Shown in pieces: positions 27,601 to 33,678 of a stretch of DNA of 63,009 nucleotides. Origin of the DNA: Paludibacteraceae bacterium (lineage in GTDB: Bacteria > Bacteroidota > Bacteroidia > Bacteroidales > Paludibacteraceae); assembly GCA_017558065.1 (NCBI GenBank), contig JAFYWK010000039.1:1-63009 (forward strand). The letters are read 5' to 3'. The stretch's first letter is position 1; each line of letters opens with the position of its first letter. A program made the position numbers and the translations under genes. The notes below the pieces were generated by a model that saw only the letters and a program-made list of their open reading frames with translations, was not told where the DNA came from and searched no databases.

Positions 27601-30600
27601 GCCATTGACTTGTTTGATTACGATCCTAGCGTGCCGCAGTTCAATCTGTACCGCGACATCAAGAACAAGCTGATTGAAGCAGGCATCCCGAAAGAAGAAA
27701 TTGTTATCGTAAGCGAAATTACCAATGCGGACCGCAAGAAGGCCGTGTTCGAGAAAGCGCGTGCGGGTGCCGTACGTGTATTGATTGGCAGTACCGAAAA
27801 GATGGGTGTAGGTGTAAACGTTCAGGAACGTATGATAGCGCTTCACCACATGGATGCTCCTATCCGACCGATGGACTTCGAGCAAAGAAACGGACGCATC
27901 TTGCGCCAGGGTAACATGTTTGCAGCCATGGACAAGCCAGTAGAGGTATTGACTTACGGCGTAGAAGGTACTCTTGACGCTACCGCTTACGAACGATTGC
28001 GCATCAAGCAGGACTTCATCAACCAGATGATGAAGGGTGACGTAAGCGGTCGTGTGATGGAAGAAAGCGACGACGAAGATCCAAGCGGAAAGACATTCAG
28101 CCAAATGGCAGCCGAACTGAGCGGAGACAAGACTTTGCAGCTGCTCTTTATCGCCGAAAACAAGGTGAAGAAGCTGGAAGGATTGCGCCGTAGCCATGAA
28201 ATGAAGCGAGAACAGGCCCGTGTTGAGGCTGCCATGCTGAAAACGGACGTTGTCCGATTGAAGAACAAATTGAAGGATGCTGAAAAGGTGGGCGAACAGG
28301 TTGCAAAGCGCTTCCCGGAAGGTGTAACGAAACTTACCATCAACGGCCGACCGGTAACTGAAAAGCTCAGCAAGGTGCTTGCAGAAACACTGGAAGACTA
28401 CGAAGGACGTTACGCCTTGAACCGTAGTGTAGTGTTCCCTGTTATTGAGCTGAACGACAAGGCAGCCAAGATGGTATTTGGGCATACTTTGGGACAGTTA
28501 CAGTATTCTCTCTTTATGGACAAATTCCAGCTGGTAGATGAAAAGCCTATCAATACCTATGCAGGTGTATGGTTGAGCTTGAACAGCGCTCTGGCCAATA
28601 GCGGCAAGCGTGCGGAAGAGATCCGCCAGGCTATAGCCACTAGCGAAGCCCGTATCAAGGGTGCTGAAAGCATACAGGAAAAGGAGTTTGACAAAATGGA
28701 CGAACTCAAGGAAAGACGCCAGGAAGTGAAGGATCTGAAAGCGGAATTGGCTAAGAAAGCTGAAAATGCGTCTACTCCTACCGGCGATGTGAAATTGGCA
28801 AAGAAGAACTTGAAGAGCAGTGAAAAACCTGTATCTTTGCCGGAAGAAATGGCGGGAGACAGCGAAGAAAGCCTGGACCGTATGGAACAAGCCATGAAGC
28901 CGTTTGAAGAAGTGGCGGTCAATGCTCCTGAAATGGTAATCGCACAAAGCGGTAGCGACATTCTAGCCGCGATGCCTCGTGTAGAGCCTTTGCAGTTTGC
29001 CAAGGTTGTTACAGAAGCAAACCGTCCGGAAGTGCAGGCAATGTATGTGCCATGGACAAAGCAGATTATCATGCTCCCGAAACATGGTACCGTAAAGGAA
29101 ATGCGCGACAAGCGCTGGCATGAAAGCTTCCACTTTGCACTCGACATGGTGTTGCCACAAGGTGATGCAGGCCGACTGATGCTGGAACGTGCGGCCGGAG
29201 AAGTGAACAAACTGGCTCCGACACTCTCAAAATGGGTGGAAGACACTTACGGAAACCGCAATACATCCGAAGAAAAGCTGGTGCACATGCTTGAAGAGGT
29301 ATTGTCCTATATGGAAGATGCCGGAAAGGTAAAGAGCATCCGCGGCGGTCTGGACTTCGGTTCGCAGTATCCTGTATTGAATGAGATCTCTAATAAAGTT
29401 ATTAACTACTTAACCAATAATGGCCATGGCAAAGAAACTGACAATTACTCCGGATATGATGAAGGAAGTGAACCAACGTATCGAGGAGAAGATCAAGAAG
29501 GGCGAAATGAAGAAGACTTCGCAGGTGTACGCGGAATCTCGACCGAAGGAAGAGAAGAAATAAAGTTGTTCTTAAAGAATGGTACTCCTGTTTCTATTCT
29601 TTCTGGCAATGAGTTTGAGAAGAAGGAAGGACAAACGTTTGTTGATCAGGTATCTTCGTTCTTTGAATCTCAAGGCGGGAAAGCTAACAGTGCTTTTGGA
29701 GAAGTTTTGCTAGACCGAAAAGGCGTAAAGAACAGCAAAAATCATGGTATGAGCCGTATTAAAGCCGTTGCATTTGCAGCAGTAAAAGACGTGCTTGAAA
29801 ACGGTATGGTTGCGCTTCCTATGGATTATTATGGAACTGGGGGTAAAAAACAGCCTACCGGAATTATCGTTGCTCCTGTAGAGATTGACAATAAACGTTA
29901 TTATTGTGCGGTTGAAGTCATTCAGAATACAGAAAACAATCGTCTATACGTGCATGAAGCGTTTGCAGAAGAAAAAATCCCTGATTCTGTTGCAGCTAGC
30001 CAAGTCCATAGCGAAGAATCCGCGTCACTTCAGAATCAGGGAGAGATTGCAAAGGTACTGCAAAATATCTTATCTGACAAAAATTCTGATGAAATAAAGC
30101 TAGGCCTTCGCGGAAAGCCAAGAAGAAAGGCGGGTGAAAGCTTGATTGCCTACAACCGACGCTTGAAGGAATGGCAGCAGGAAGTGGAAGAAGCAAAGAA
30201 ACGCCGTGACGTTGAAAACATGGACGTGGAAAATCCTCTTGATAGCGAGCTGAACGACCTGGCTATGGAAATGATGAATCATCCTACCCCTATCCGCAAG
30301 CCGGGTGAAAGTGATGCAGACTTCAATGCACGCCAACAGGAATGGAGCGAGTGGTACACTAACCGCATGCCGGAAATTAACCGACGTATGTCTGAAATCA
30401 AGGTACAGCTTGAAAATGAAAAGGCAGCCGCACGAAGCAAGGAGATGAAACGTACGGAAGAACCTCTCTATACAGGTGAAGTGCCGCCGCAGAAGGACGA
30501 TGAAGGACAGTTGAGCGACGAAGAAATGCGCGAAGTGCGTGAAATCTTCCAGGAAAAGCTTGCAGACATGAAGATTTCAGTAGATAAGGATCAGATCAAG

Positions 30601-33297
30601 CGAGACATTAAGCAGGAAATTATCGAGCGACGCAGATACATCGAAACTTCCAATCTGGAAGATACGTTCTTTGTGGATAAGGTAAAGAAGGTAGCCGGAA
30701 GCAAGGAAGTATTGAAGGCTATTCCTGACTATATAGAAGGTACCTACACCGGAGAAGTATCGACCGAGCTTGTAGAGGCTTCCAAGCTGGTTAGTGACTG
30801 GTTTGAAGAGGTGTATAACCTCATGGCTATGGAAGGCGTACTGTATGACGCTCCGCAGATTCAGAACTATGTAACGCACATCTGGGACTGGAAGCGTACG
30901 CCGAAAGAAGCTCAGGAACGCTATGCAAACTGGGTGAATACTATGCGCCTACGCTCGCCGTTCACCAAACACCGCGTGATACCAAGCTATAAGGAAGGTA
31001 TTGCCATGGGCATGGTACCGAAGTATGACGATATAACCGGCATCTTGCTGGAATACGGCCACTACGCTACCGAAACCATCGCTAATAAGCGTATGATCGA
31101 GTTTTTGCGTAACTTCAAGGTGATGGTTCCTGGCGGAAAAGATAACCTTCCTATGGAAATGGACATTATTGTACCGGACAAGGTGAAAGATCCTATGTAC
31201 AGCCGTATGAACCACACAGCATTGGACGGTTATAAGGTCTTGACACAGATCAAACCGATGATTACTCCGGTATTCGGGGATCAACGCATCATTGATCCTA
31301 GCCACTTGACACCTCTTGCAAATAAATTGATAGACGGTATCTGGGCTACTAGCGGACTGATGAAGAAGATTGCGCTTTCGTTCTCCTTCTTTCACCATGG
31401 CGCCTTGACTGAAACGGCTATCGCTATGCTTGGTCCTGCCAGAGCCGGCAAGGTTATTGCAAAAAACTTGATTTGGGATGTAATAACCAAGGGTAATATT
31501 CCAGCCTTGAACGACAAGGAAGCGGCTCGAGATGCAGTAAAGCACTTGGTATCTCTTGGAGCTAGTAACGACTATGTGACAGCCGACGTAAACAATCTTA
31601 CTACCAGCTTGCACCGATTCTTGAAGGATAAGAATGTGCATGTAGTTAAGGAGGCCGCTTATGTGCTTGACTTCCTGAACAAGGGCAGCGACAAGTTCTT
31701 GTGGGACACTATTCATGACGGGTTCAAGATAGCTAGCTTCGCCAAGATGGCCAAGGAAATCCGCGCCAAAGCAGAGCGTGAAGGCTGGAGCCAAGACGAA
31801 CTGGAAAAGAGCCTGGACGAAGCCGGACACTTGGTAAATGATACTTTCGGCGGCTTGCACTTTGATATTCTTGGATTCTCGCCAAAAAGTGTGCGCATGA
31901 TGCGTGCCTTGCTTCTTTCTCCTGACTGGACATTGGCCACTATTCGCCAGGCGTTGTCTCCGCTTGGATTCGGCAAACTGTATGGCAATGAAGGTTTCTG
32001 GAAGACAATAACAGGAGGTGAAAATCCTGTAAAGATGCGAAAAAAATACGGACGTGCCTTCTGGGTGACAGCAGGTATCTTCTTCTATGCACTGATGAAC
32101 GGACTGAACGCTTACTTCCGCGCAAAGGATGAAGATGAAGAAAAGAAAAAAGCCGATGAAATGCGTAAGGTGGATCCGTCTTATAAGAGCCCGTATGAAT
32201 TGGCGTACCCGGACGGCATGAAGTGGTACGACTACACCATGCTAGGTAATACGCTTGGACACCAGACACATCTGTTTACCGAACGCTACGAAGACGGTAC
32301 CGAAACGTATGCACGCTGGGGTAAACAGTTCCGCGAATTGCCAGAATTGTTCTTTGGCCGTGACGGGTTCAGCTTCCCTGGTCCGATGATTGACAAGATG
32401 AGCGGTAAGGCAAATCCGTTGCTTGCTACGACTTTTGAATTTATCTCCGGCCACAGCCTAAGCGGATGGGAAAATGCACAGATGAAGGACAAGAAAGGCT
32501 GGGAACGCGATGTAGCACGCTTGCACATGCTTGCCATGAAGTTTGTTCCTTATTCCATGCCTACACAAGAAGACAAGGAATGGTATTGGCTGGATTTAAT
32601 TATGCCTAGCTCCAAGGGTTTCTCTTCCGGTAAGGCTATCGGATATTTTGAAAAGGGCATCAAGAGCGGTGATATGGACTATATTGCAGCGGTGTATAAC
32701 GCTTGCGTGATGAATGGTGTGAATCCGGAACAGTCATTCAATGTAGCCAAGGCACGCATAGAAGCCGAAACAAAGCGTGAAACGCTGGAAGATGTGGAAA
32801 CTGTACAGGATGCCATGAGAATGTTTGATGAGGCTACGGACGTGAAGGAACGCAAACGATTGTTGCGCTATATAGAGCAGCAGACCGGCGCCCAGGACTA
32901 CCAGGCTATCAGCCAGGAAGAAATGGTACAGCAGGCAAAGGACGTTATCAATGGCAACGACGTGAAAGTGGAAGCCAGCGATTACTATCTGGAGCATGCT
33001 ACCGGTGAAGACGTGATGGAGGACTACCGCATGAAGAAAACCCAGGCAGGCTTGAAGAAGTATCACCAGGATTATACAGAGCTGATGATGGAAAATCCGT
33101 CTGCCGGCCAGCGTATGCTGAAAGAAAAGCGTAAGTTCATAGAAGGATATGTAATGACGTCCAAGTACCGCAACGCCATCAACAAGGTAAAGAAGGCGAT
33201 GAAGGACGGTCGTATCGAGGCTAACAAGGGAATGGAAGAAATCCGCAAGATCAGACGGGAGTATTTCGAGAACTTGGATAAACTGGAAGTGAAGTAA
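15658..33297 (+). CDS. Giant polyvalent protein: zincins, pyrophosphatase-like, DNA methylase, SNF2 helicase, membrane C-terminus
   Basis: 5,879 residues with no stop over 17.6 kb. Visible parts in order: Gly/Ala-rich hydrophobic tract (about 404-523), charged coiled coil (1226-1272), zincin motif HENIH (1808-1812), pyrophosphatase-like domain with VDGDHIDVFLSD (within 2099-2238), SH3-like segment (about 2315-2358), N6-adenine methylase with EPAMGVGH (2827) and NVPFG (2891), SNF2-type helicase with Walker A GTGKT (3541-3545), DEAH (3727-3730) and EQRNGRILRQGN (about 4075), second zincin HESFH (4488-4492), an LPD3-like domain (about 4678-4775) and an LPD38-like helical region with hydrophobic stretches (about 5215-5488). 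This is the architecture of phage polyvalent proteins, thought to enter the cell with the DNA and protect it or reprogramme the host. The rest of the role is inferred. Confidence 0.9.
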   Translation: MPIKKYMLNVDGKDHQVSEKNIEKYGIESYAKNYPGATIRMRDDKDSDYDIPINEYQRAVDSGLKPFVTSYYKDEEEEITERSTFQPDSVVYMNQTSQPAKLDITQGKGSQSVPETIKTGTDSTTNVPEMNEMGTQVAVKSADSTQTQPVKSQNVPVADNSMLDAWEQQINREKFVPASKTVSKKDDTLGKDIQKTSDIPAAEWKKPATYQDYMNELVSEWEGTPHAYPETRSEQMQREASANASAADKIWNGELKGVVDGLIEQGREEGRAQIREYQKTVYGNGGIFSGAAGMGDQSHKEYAKATDAKKVIDGVQQYLAEKNGTQTGGEEGVTNPLQEQLMQKVYDYLVQKNTPKSTAEYIMRNVFSGSILGQLMSMGDGKSYEQRQIESGGLQHYQPSAGEEIGAMAASVATDLPVMAVTGAVGGVAGNALLNGATKRLMASGLSEAAARAIATRAAQQTGMKWALRTASEAVNFGTLEGLGSMVGQAYQTGDVDLGKAATAMAKGAATGAVMGVFGVSNDKFRGMMEGGLGETAGRALGYTTSLGGRTAILTGSSVFGQYLEDPNFDINNVDWTKEIAHAGLMNLGFDILGAVKRYQAYRKTGVRMRDVEKLNLTKEDIEQLNQAGINGKDAQEIAESILQVKDAKELKRDAPEGKGLVPSDFGFASQELGVSKEGSVLGQLLSNENIDLATKAKVAYLMTGMQFRLAPNTNVSDVQEQADGSFTVEKFNPSGQTNETRRFKTRQEAEKYRHDMQNEVMPNQVNVLEGMMDNAGKMNTATRIFDMVAKMYNTGKEQIAEAYAKGKRGEELTGREAQAFKTIDDLLNSIQSSEDYQFSTRQLKNRMDEAYGQKTGWMDNVLKKKYNSLNETERRAYDEYISNMKSILQGNQREHLQIGGEAESTVSESGITPLLENQTQETAMQMEPVNAPALPGSTISAPAVPVSSESAPSTTRTAARETGAALYTEHDPAKMRQAVVRQQVARERLRNSGMLDEAIDAIGEADDANREALLSNLDNEQRRLAEDYLQQNDVVDGMNEALTMAHLPEAEAAETLAQNMVSPHGKIVVVALGKNEDPTHKYGVVVNGIDATGNLVSPEGQIIVVPLEASEIANIDFSTFDDTKAISMRMEDAWGYVFQFESEYVMDSMLSAAQEDENILEGQTPIVPGQTVLLADTEGNTVSAQVVGGSRKNGWMVMEEGTNEPTAITEEELREMMLNAERIPIMQEYEAADKAYEREQREIHRQEERAAQKAKEAEEAARIAEEMKKPINRLAKYPEGHKNAGKPDYENSQPEDVRAYLVESLGLDGAVKSMRNMRTSLEKQVAEQSAKIETIRTEMEESDFFPDEAIAARELLAEEEMNLTEAQRKLDFWKVMERITAGPTQEEAQAAVTRSEAQQKAAKTKREVYKPSDDYRKMQKEFSDSETALSVLNDLEPHTPEELAAQLISGGVRLMKADEQVGDTTLKGVMSMTGYGQADLQRLNFVFATRANSGVSVSEFGEMLEQAAKDAGIRFSGKTQEEGANALLSLLGEVETIGDINRYVERNRMREAKKLYDEEANHFEDMHEMVVWDEYGMSYADYRKLQDAITSIVEIRAGFTQDFWESETYNEFISNFAANIADNGQEGNDNAGSPGGIAEVGDNVADGTGNLVEGNQETAESVRPVAEISTGREQGAQAPQGTAENRPADGNGNDVPVSTGQGTGSDEGRTSVSAEQIEQAKQLANEAIEEVKKEIQGRPVTVVGRLEDLSLYKERVGEEIFSKIEGGYNEPGSLASYVYEVDEIFVWANKAAKNGAGKQAMKAAVYHENIHSLIRGDRYTEEEFKSFANQIREAFPDIDDYVERAYASFPQSIKNEEVVTRYVEDLVDSRLEGLMLDGEGRIEGDTDAIGEELNHVINLLKDRKYERQGRNGRGQTLSVADRSENGQTAHRLQEDISSEKQESVHSMEEQGTVGTSEGVGVAGRKELYGSVPGNGSAGEGSEGQKLVPATGREGKEGNADTYVVEKRHHAKLDQDVWAVKFTERFDRDKFLELKKEVKKFRGYYSSYGKGGFIFEDEAHARKFAESVVGVEAPVASAIEQARAEVNTNPSEAQKEAGNYKMGHLKLDGYDITIENPKGSVRSGKDANGKEWRTTMNNDYGYIRGTKAVDGDHIDVFLSDKPEEGRVFVVDQTNQDGSFDESKVMYGFNSLEEAREAYLSNYDAGWESRIMAITEVSKEEFKKWIDSSTRKTKAFSEYKSVKSAEGNELKPTYDEQGRETIESQAGRSRGEAERLASEAESGSLEAASAAGRGSGTSGNRPAESAGGSRKPESVNGYRIGEKVLYKGKEVTIYEFENDGTPVLDTGMAPVIYEVGYWDNIEKLPTTVEQINRIAEAAKPSKKLERAERSRKKNQAKREKQKEQMVDLFSQVDAMEEKLVRQEQEIDAQLALLSEYKAGPKAQVREDMHTGAAKTLEKAGRKFAKALASRLGGHVDGKDISNGLTNIAPIGGDMVFRVWLDDADTQGVMMLINFDAAPDTQDFDKLVPKYGFWRMISDKDRSGVRNSNHNFYIENMNELESGSLMSRIADDMLSALNREAVKASNVTTEKRPKTTAERPETTEVLTNKKEEDGRNQGTDSGMGTEARQEAERTEPGRDDRGVHGNNVPDTQGSGRVSERDGEQQPSVNEPSPVAASVKRNTHNWSYGETHLELPTGEIGKLKGNIEAIRTLKELEASGQPATPEQKQALLKFVGWGGLAEALNSAEYADWQRKVKEAKRWGWSETGAATSWSKKWGKHYEDLRPLMTDEEWAAAQASTLNSHYTPETVIRGLWEALEYMGFKGGSIQEPAMGVGHILGFMPKAISERSMLSGFELDSIPGRIAKQLYPDADITVAGYETQFRPGSKDAIVTNVPFGQTAPVDPALDKALRKKLGSSYNLHNYFIIKGLLELRPGGVGAFITSAATMDGRNTKAREYISSLGVDLVGAIRLPNSTFKANAGTEVTADILFFRKRLPGESGNGIAFTSLTQVGTGKNKVQDKKGNDMLVDVPLLVNEYFAERPEMMLGEVMTAHDAGSGGLYGGDNLTLVARPGTELAAELADAIGRLPENVFEKGTVSGKPTVPGEATTQKDGTLSVKDEKVYVASKGELSEIASGTFKHNGKTRSYADATKDYQALKETLKELIQAEQSQAEDPVELRKQLNAQYDQFVEKYGRLNENKNLNVVMEEDPERFLPQALEKVVTVTNPTTGRRTKVVSKGDGILAKRVSQPMTEPTTAENLGDAIGISQAYRGRMDVGYIADMLGITTDEARERILAEREAYEDPVTGNLVDRDAYLSGNIREKLETARAAAENDSRYEQNVTDLEKSMPESIPFVDIFYKMGTPWIPEDVYEDFGREVCGIENMQISYAPVIDQFVVNKGYISDFTKAGNFATTRRNAMQLFEDAINLRKPVIMKTVTDSHGKEIQVRDEQATQEAIQAVMDMNDAFIQYIQEAKPLHARLTSIYNDRYNNYRLREYREPAFKGADGKVHYPNANPALTLRKHQVKAVQRSLQGSTLLAHQVGTGKTFTMITTAMEMRRLGLAKKPMIVVQNATLQDFASDFMKLYPSAKILVPNETERSASQRKRLFNLIATGDFDAIIVPQSFLAFIPDDEGRKKALIMARVDEIMAAADALQYTDKQLANKLKREAEALELSLSGEEKSSKKGGKRVKDQAKKQESALVRETQKLDRRTDDVLTFEQMGVDALFIDEAHNYKKIGFTTKMQNVKGVDTGYSERANSLYLKVSYVQEKNGGRNVILATGTPITNTMAEVWTMMRFVAPEILQDYGIRTFDEFAATFGQVEPSLEQNSTGGFKIADRFKSYVNVPELVKAFRSHADVVLTTDVEEFKESKNIPKLKDGRMTNHVIQKSDKLQDVMDVLIAALKEDEKKSGKEKTPGLPLVVFSKAKQAAIDLRLINPEYTDDPDSKTNRVVSEVMRIYKESTPDKGIQMIFCDSYQSPGSAPAIDLFDYDPSVPQFNLYRDIKNKLIEAGIPKEEIVIVSEITNADRKKAVFEKARAGAVRVLIGSTEKMGVGVNVQERMIALHHMDAPIRPMDFEQRNGRILRQGNMFAAMDKPVEVLTYGVEGTLDATAYERLRIKQDFINQMMKGDVSGRVMEESDDEDPSGKTFSQMAAELSGDKTLQLLFIAENKVKKLEGLRRSHEMKREQARVEAAMLKTDVVRLKNKLKDAEKVGEQVAKRFPEGVTKLTINGRPVTEKLSKVLAETLEDYEGRYALNRSVVFPVIELNDKAAKMVFGHTLGQLQYSLFMDKFQLVDEKPINTYAGVWLSLNSALANSGKRAEEIRQAIATSEARIKGAESIQEKEFDKMDELKERRQEVKDLKAELAKKAENASTPTGDVKLAKKNLKSSEKPVSLPEEMAGDSEESLDRMEQAMKPFEEVAVNAPEMVIAQSGSDILAAMPRVEPLQFAKVVTEANRPEVQAMYVPWTKQIIMLPKHGTVKEMRDKRWHESFHFALDMVLPQGDAGRLMLERAAGEVNKLAPTLSKWVEDTYGNRNTSEEKLVHMLEEVLSYMEDAGKVKSIRGGLDFGSQYPVLNEISNKVINYLTNNGHGKETDNYSGYDEGSEPTYRGEDQEGRNEEDFAGVRGISTEGREEIKLFLKNGTPVSILSGNEFEKKEGQTFVDQVSSFFESQGGKANSAFGEVLLDRKGVKNSKNHGMSRIKAVAFAAVKDVLENGMVALPMDYYGTGGKKQPTGIIVAPVEIDNKRYYCAVEVIQNTENNRLYVHEAFAEEKIPDSVAASQVHSEESASLQNQGEIAKVLQNILSDKNSDEIKLGLRGKPRRKAGESLIAYNRRLKEWQQEVEEAKKRRDVENMDVENPLDSELNDLAMEMMNHPTPIRKPGESDADFNARQQEWSEWYTNRMPEINRRMSEIKVQLENEKAAARSKEMKRTEEPLYTGEVPPQKDDEGQLSDEEMREVREIFQEKLADMKISVDKDQIKRDIKQEIIERRRYIETSNLEDTFFVDKVKKVAGSKEVLKAIPDYIEGTYTGEVSTELVEASKLVSDWFEEVYNLMAMEGVLYDAPQIQNYVTHIWDWKRTPKEAQERYANWVNTMRLRSPFTKHRVIPSYKEGIAMGMVPKYDDITGILLEYGHYATETIANKRMIEFLRNFKVMVPGGKDNLPMEMDIIVPDKVKDPMYSRMNHTALDGYKVLTQIKPMITPVFGDQRIIDPSHLTPLANKLIDGIWATSGLMKKIALSFSFFHHGALTETAIAMLGPARAGKVIAKNLIWDVITKGNIPALNDKEAARDAVKHLVSLGASNDYVTADVNNLTTSLHRFLKDKNVHVVKEAAYVLDFLNKGSDKFLWDTIHDGFKIASFAKMAKEIRAKAEREGWSQDELEKSLDEAGHLVNDTFGGLHFDILGFSPKSVRMMRALLLSPDWTLATIRQALSPLGFGKLYGNEGFWKTITGGENPVKMRKKYGRAFWVTAGIFFYALMNGLNAYFRAKDEDEEKKKADEMRKVDPSYKSPYELAYPDGMKWYDYTMLGNTLGHQTHLFTERYEDGTETYARWGKQFRELPELFFGRDGFSFPGPMIDKMSGKANPLLATTFEFISGHSLSGWENAQMKDKKGWERDVARLHMLAMKFVPYSMPTQEDKEWYWLDLIMPSSKGFSSGKAIGYFEKGIKSGDMDYIAAVYNACVMNGVNPEQSFNVAKARIEAETKRETLEDVETVQDAMRMFDEATDVKERKRLLRYIEQQTGAQDYQAISQEEMVQQAKDVINGNDVKVEASDYYLEHATGEDVMEDYRMKKTQAGLKKYHQDYTELMMENPSAGQRMLKEKRKFIEGYVMTSKYRNAINKVKKAMKDGRIEANKGMEEIRKIRREYFENLDKLEVK
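20528..20797 (+). CDS. Nested ORF 1 inside the polyvalent gene (+1 frame)
   Basis: 89 residues, MDKKEMTMQAAQVVSQKLGT, then helical segments such as TELETLLKEIKRQPKVYDRL and QQMVTGMMFQYLLDKELAAM. Balanced composition, a methionine-rich helical protein, unlike a random shadow. In the giant frame the same DNA encodes a G/N/E/T-rich linker. An AT-rich patch with TAATTTTG (20502-20509) precedes it, but no -33 box at proper spacing. Function unknown. Confidence 0.5.
   Translation: MDKKEMTMQAAQVVSQKLGTMSPTELETLLKEIKRQPKVYDRLLKFQLVENRVRKLHKEQPKTDQQMVTGMMFQYLLDKELAAMKAAQA
21374..21673 (+). CDS. Nested ORF 2 inside the polyvalent gene (+1 frame)
   Basis: 99 residues, MNDKEEMVEDRHYLLQTDQK, followed by VCKRTYHPKSKNPYTPWKNK and a charged helical C-terminus (REMDRLEKEAKDKSWYQQQE). 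Looks like a real small protein with aromatic and charged residues in sensible spacing. An AGGACAGGAAGT stretch just before the ATG could act as ribosome binding site. It starts right where the first zincin region of the giant protein ends and ends where the next folded domain starts. Confidence 0.55.
   Translation: MNDKEEMVEDRHYLLQTDQKTGKQHIVCKRTYHPKSKNPYTPWKNKELWEQAKALGWPDEKSFTEVCREMDRLEKEAKDKSWYQQQEERAKKEMQIPTL
22418..22600 (+). CDS. Nested ORF 3 inside the polyvalent gene (+1 frame)
   Basis: 60 residues: MNKVEKLLKAKQDVLAAKQS, WQAKRNLEAWKQRLQQEEEA and AEIDQLRAQVEAENRKA, a continuous amphipathic coiled coil. The giant frame here is a linker between the pyrophosphatase-like domain and the SH3-like segment. 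Upstream is the AT-rich GAATTAAAACCAACATACG. The coiled coil could oligomerise or cap another protein; unknown. Confidence 0.45.
   Translation: MNKVEKLLKAKQDVLAAKQSVWQAKRNLEAWKQRLQQEEEAEQAEIDQLRAQVEAENRKA
23489..23656 (+). CDS. Nested ORF 4 inside the polyvalent gene (+1 frame)
   Basis: 55 residues, MDEIKERIQEWEQKHGKKLS, then EETIEACMEIMCLTRREAEE and YLSAMASSSLL. The LTRREAEEYLSAM segment resembles a small helix-turn-helix or UBA-like helical pair. AAAAAGGAAGAAG lies immediately before the ATG. The giant frame over it is a linker before the methylase domain. Confidence 0.5.
   Translation: MDEIKERIQEWEQKHGKKLSELNQEETIEACMEIMCLTRREAEEYLSAMASSSLL
29420..29563 (+). CDS. Nested ORF 5 inside the polyvalent gene (+1 frame)
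   Basis: 47 residues, MAMAKKLTITPDMMKEVNQR then a Lys/Glu-rich helix (IEEKIKKGEMKKTSQVYAES). Preceded by an AT-rich stretch (TTATTAACTACTTAACCAAT). It lies between the second zincin and the LPD3-like domain of the giant protein. As with the other four, its phase is +1 to the giant frame. Confidence 0.45.
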   Translation: MAMAKKLTITPDMMKEVNQRIEEKIKKGEMKKTSQVYAESRPKEEKK

Positions 33298-33302
33298 TGA
33301 TG

Positions 33303-33336
33303 AAGGGTAGCTGTTGAGGCTACCCTTTGTTTTTAT
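33303..33336 (+). terminator. Strong terminator after the polyvalent gene
   Basis: AAGGGTAGC / GCTACCCTT stem with a 7-nt loop, then TGTTTTTATT, starting 5 nt after the stop codon. Confidence 0.9.
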
Positions 33337-33452
33337 TGACTGGCTATCGTGAACAATCAAGCTTCTTGGCTGTTATTTATAACGGATTGAGTGTTCTATA
33401 ATCGAAGTGTTTCTAATATTAATCTTAAATGTGCTTGTGAAAGCCAAACAGT

Positions 33453-33480
33453 AAAGGGAGATTTTCAGTCTCCCTTTTTT
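33453..33480 (+). terminator. Second plus-strand terminator
   Basis: AAAGGGAGA, 7-nt loop, TCTCCCTTTTTT. A backup to the terminator 120 bp upstream; nothing coding on the plus strand lies between them. Confidence 0.8.
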
Positions 33481-33485
33481 CGGTT

Positions 33486-33516
33486 ATAAAAAGCCCCCGG
33501 TTTAACACCGAGGGCT
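33486..33516 (-). terminator. Minus-strand terminator behind the start-less ORF
   Basis: On the minus strand AGCCCTCGGT, short loop, ACCGGGGGCT, then TTTTTATAACC. Oriented to stop transcription coming from 33676, which is the only hint that the ORF there is or was transcribed. Confidence 0.65.
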
Positions 33517-33538
33517 ACGGGAAGCGGAAAGACAGCAA

Positions 33539-33676
33539 TTATAGATTTATAGCTAGTAATTCTTCACCTAACCGGTGAAGTGCTGTTTCTATTTTTAAGG
33601 ATTGCTCCGGTTTGGGATTTCTGACTGTTCGTGAACAAATCTTATAACCGTGTGTTAAATATATAAACTTAAAATA
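33539..33676 (-). pseudogene. 45-codon ORF without a standard start codon
   Basis: The minus strand has an open frame of 45 codons (KFIYLTHGYKICSRTV; PKPEQSLKIETALHRLGEEL) ending at TAA 33541-33539 and bounded upstream by a stop. The content is plainly protein-like and resembles a short Bacteroides phage protein I recall, but the frame has no ATG, GTG or TTG near its beginning. Either the start was lost (remnant) or an unusual start such as ATT/ATA is used. Its own minus-strand terminator follows. Confidence 0.4.
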
Positions 33677-33678
33677 TT

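Noticed and set aside
29885-30097. 70-residue ORF in the +1 frame of the polyvalent gene
   Set aside because: It overlaps a well-conserved-looking LPD3-like domain in the giant frame and reads as an Ile/Lys/Arg-rich shadow without proper start context.
16845-33360. Many long minus-strand ORFs opposite the polyvalent gene
   Set aside because: They are mirror images of the strong codon bias of the plus strand, rich in Ser/Arg/Cys/Leu, and show no operon spacing or ribosome sites.
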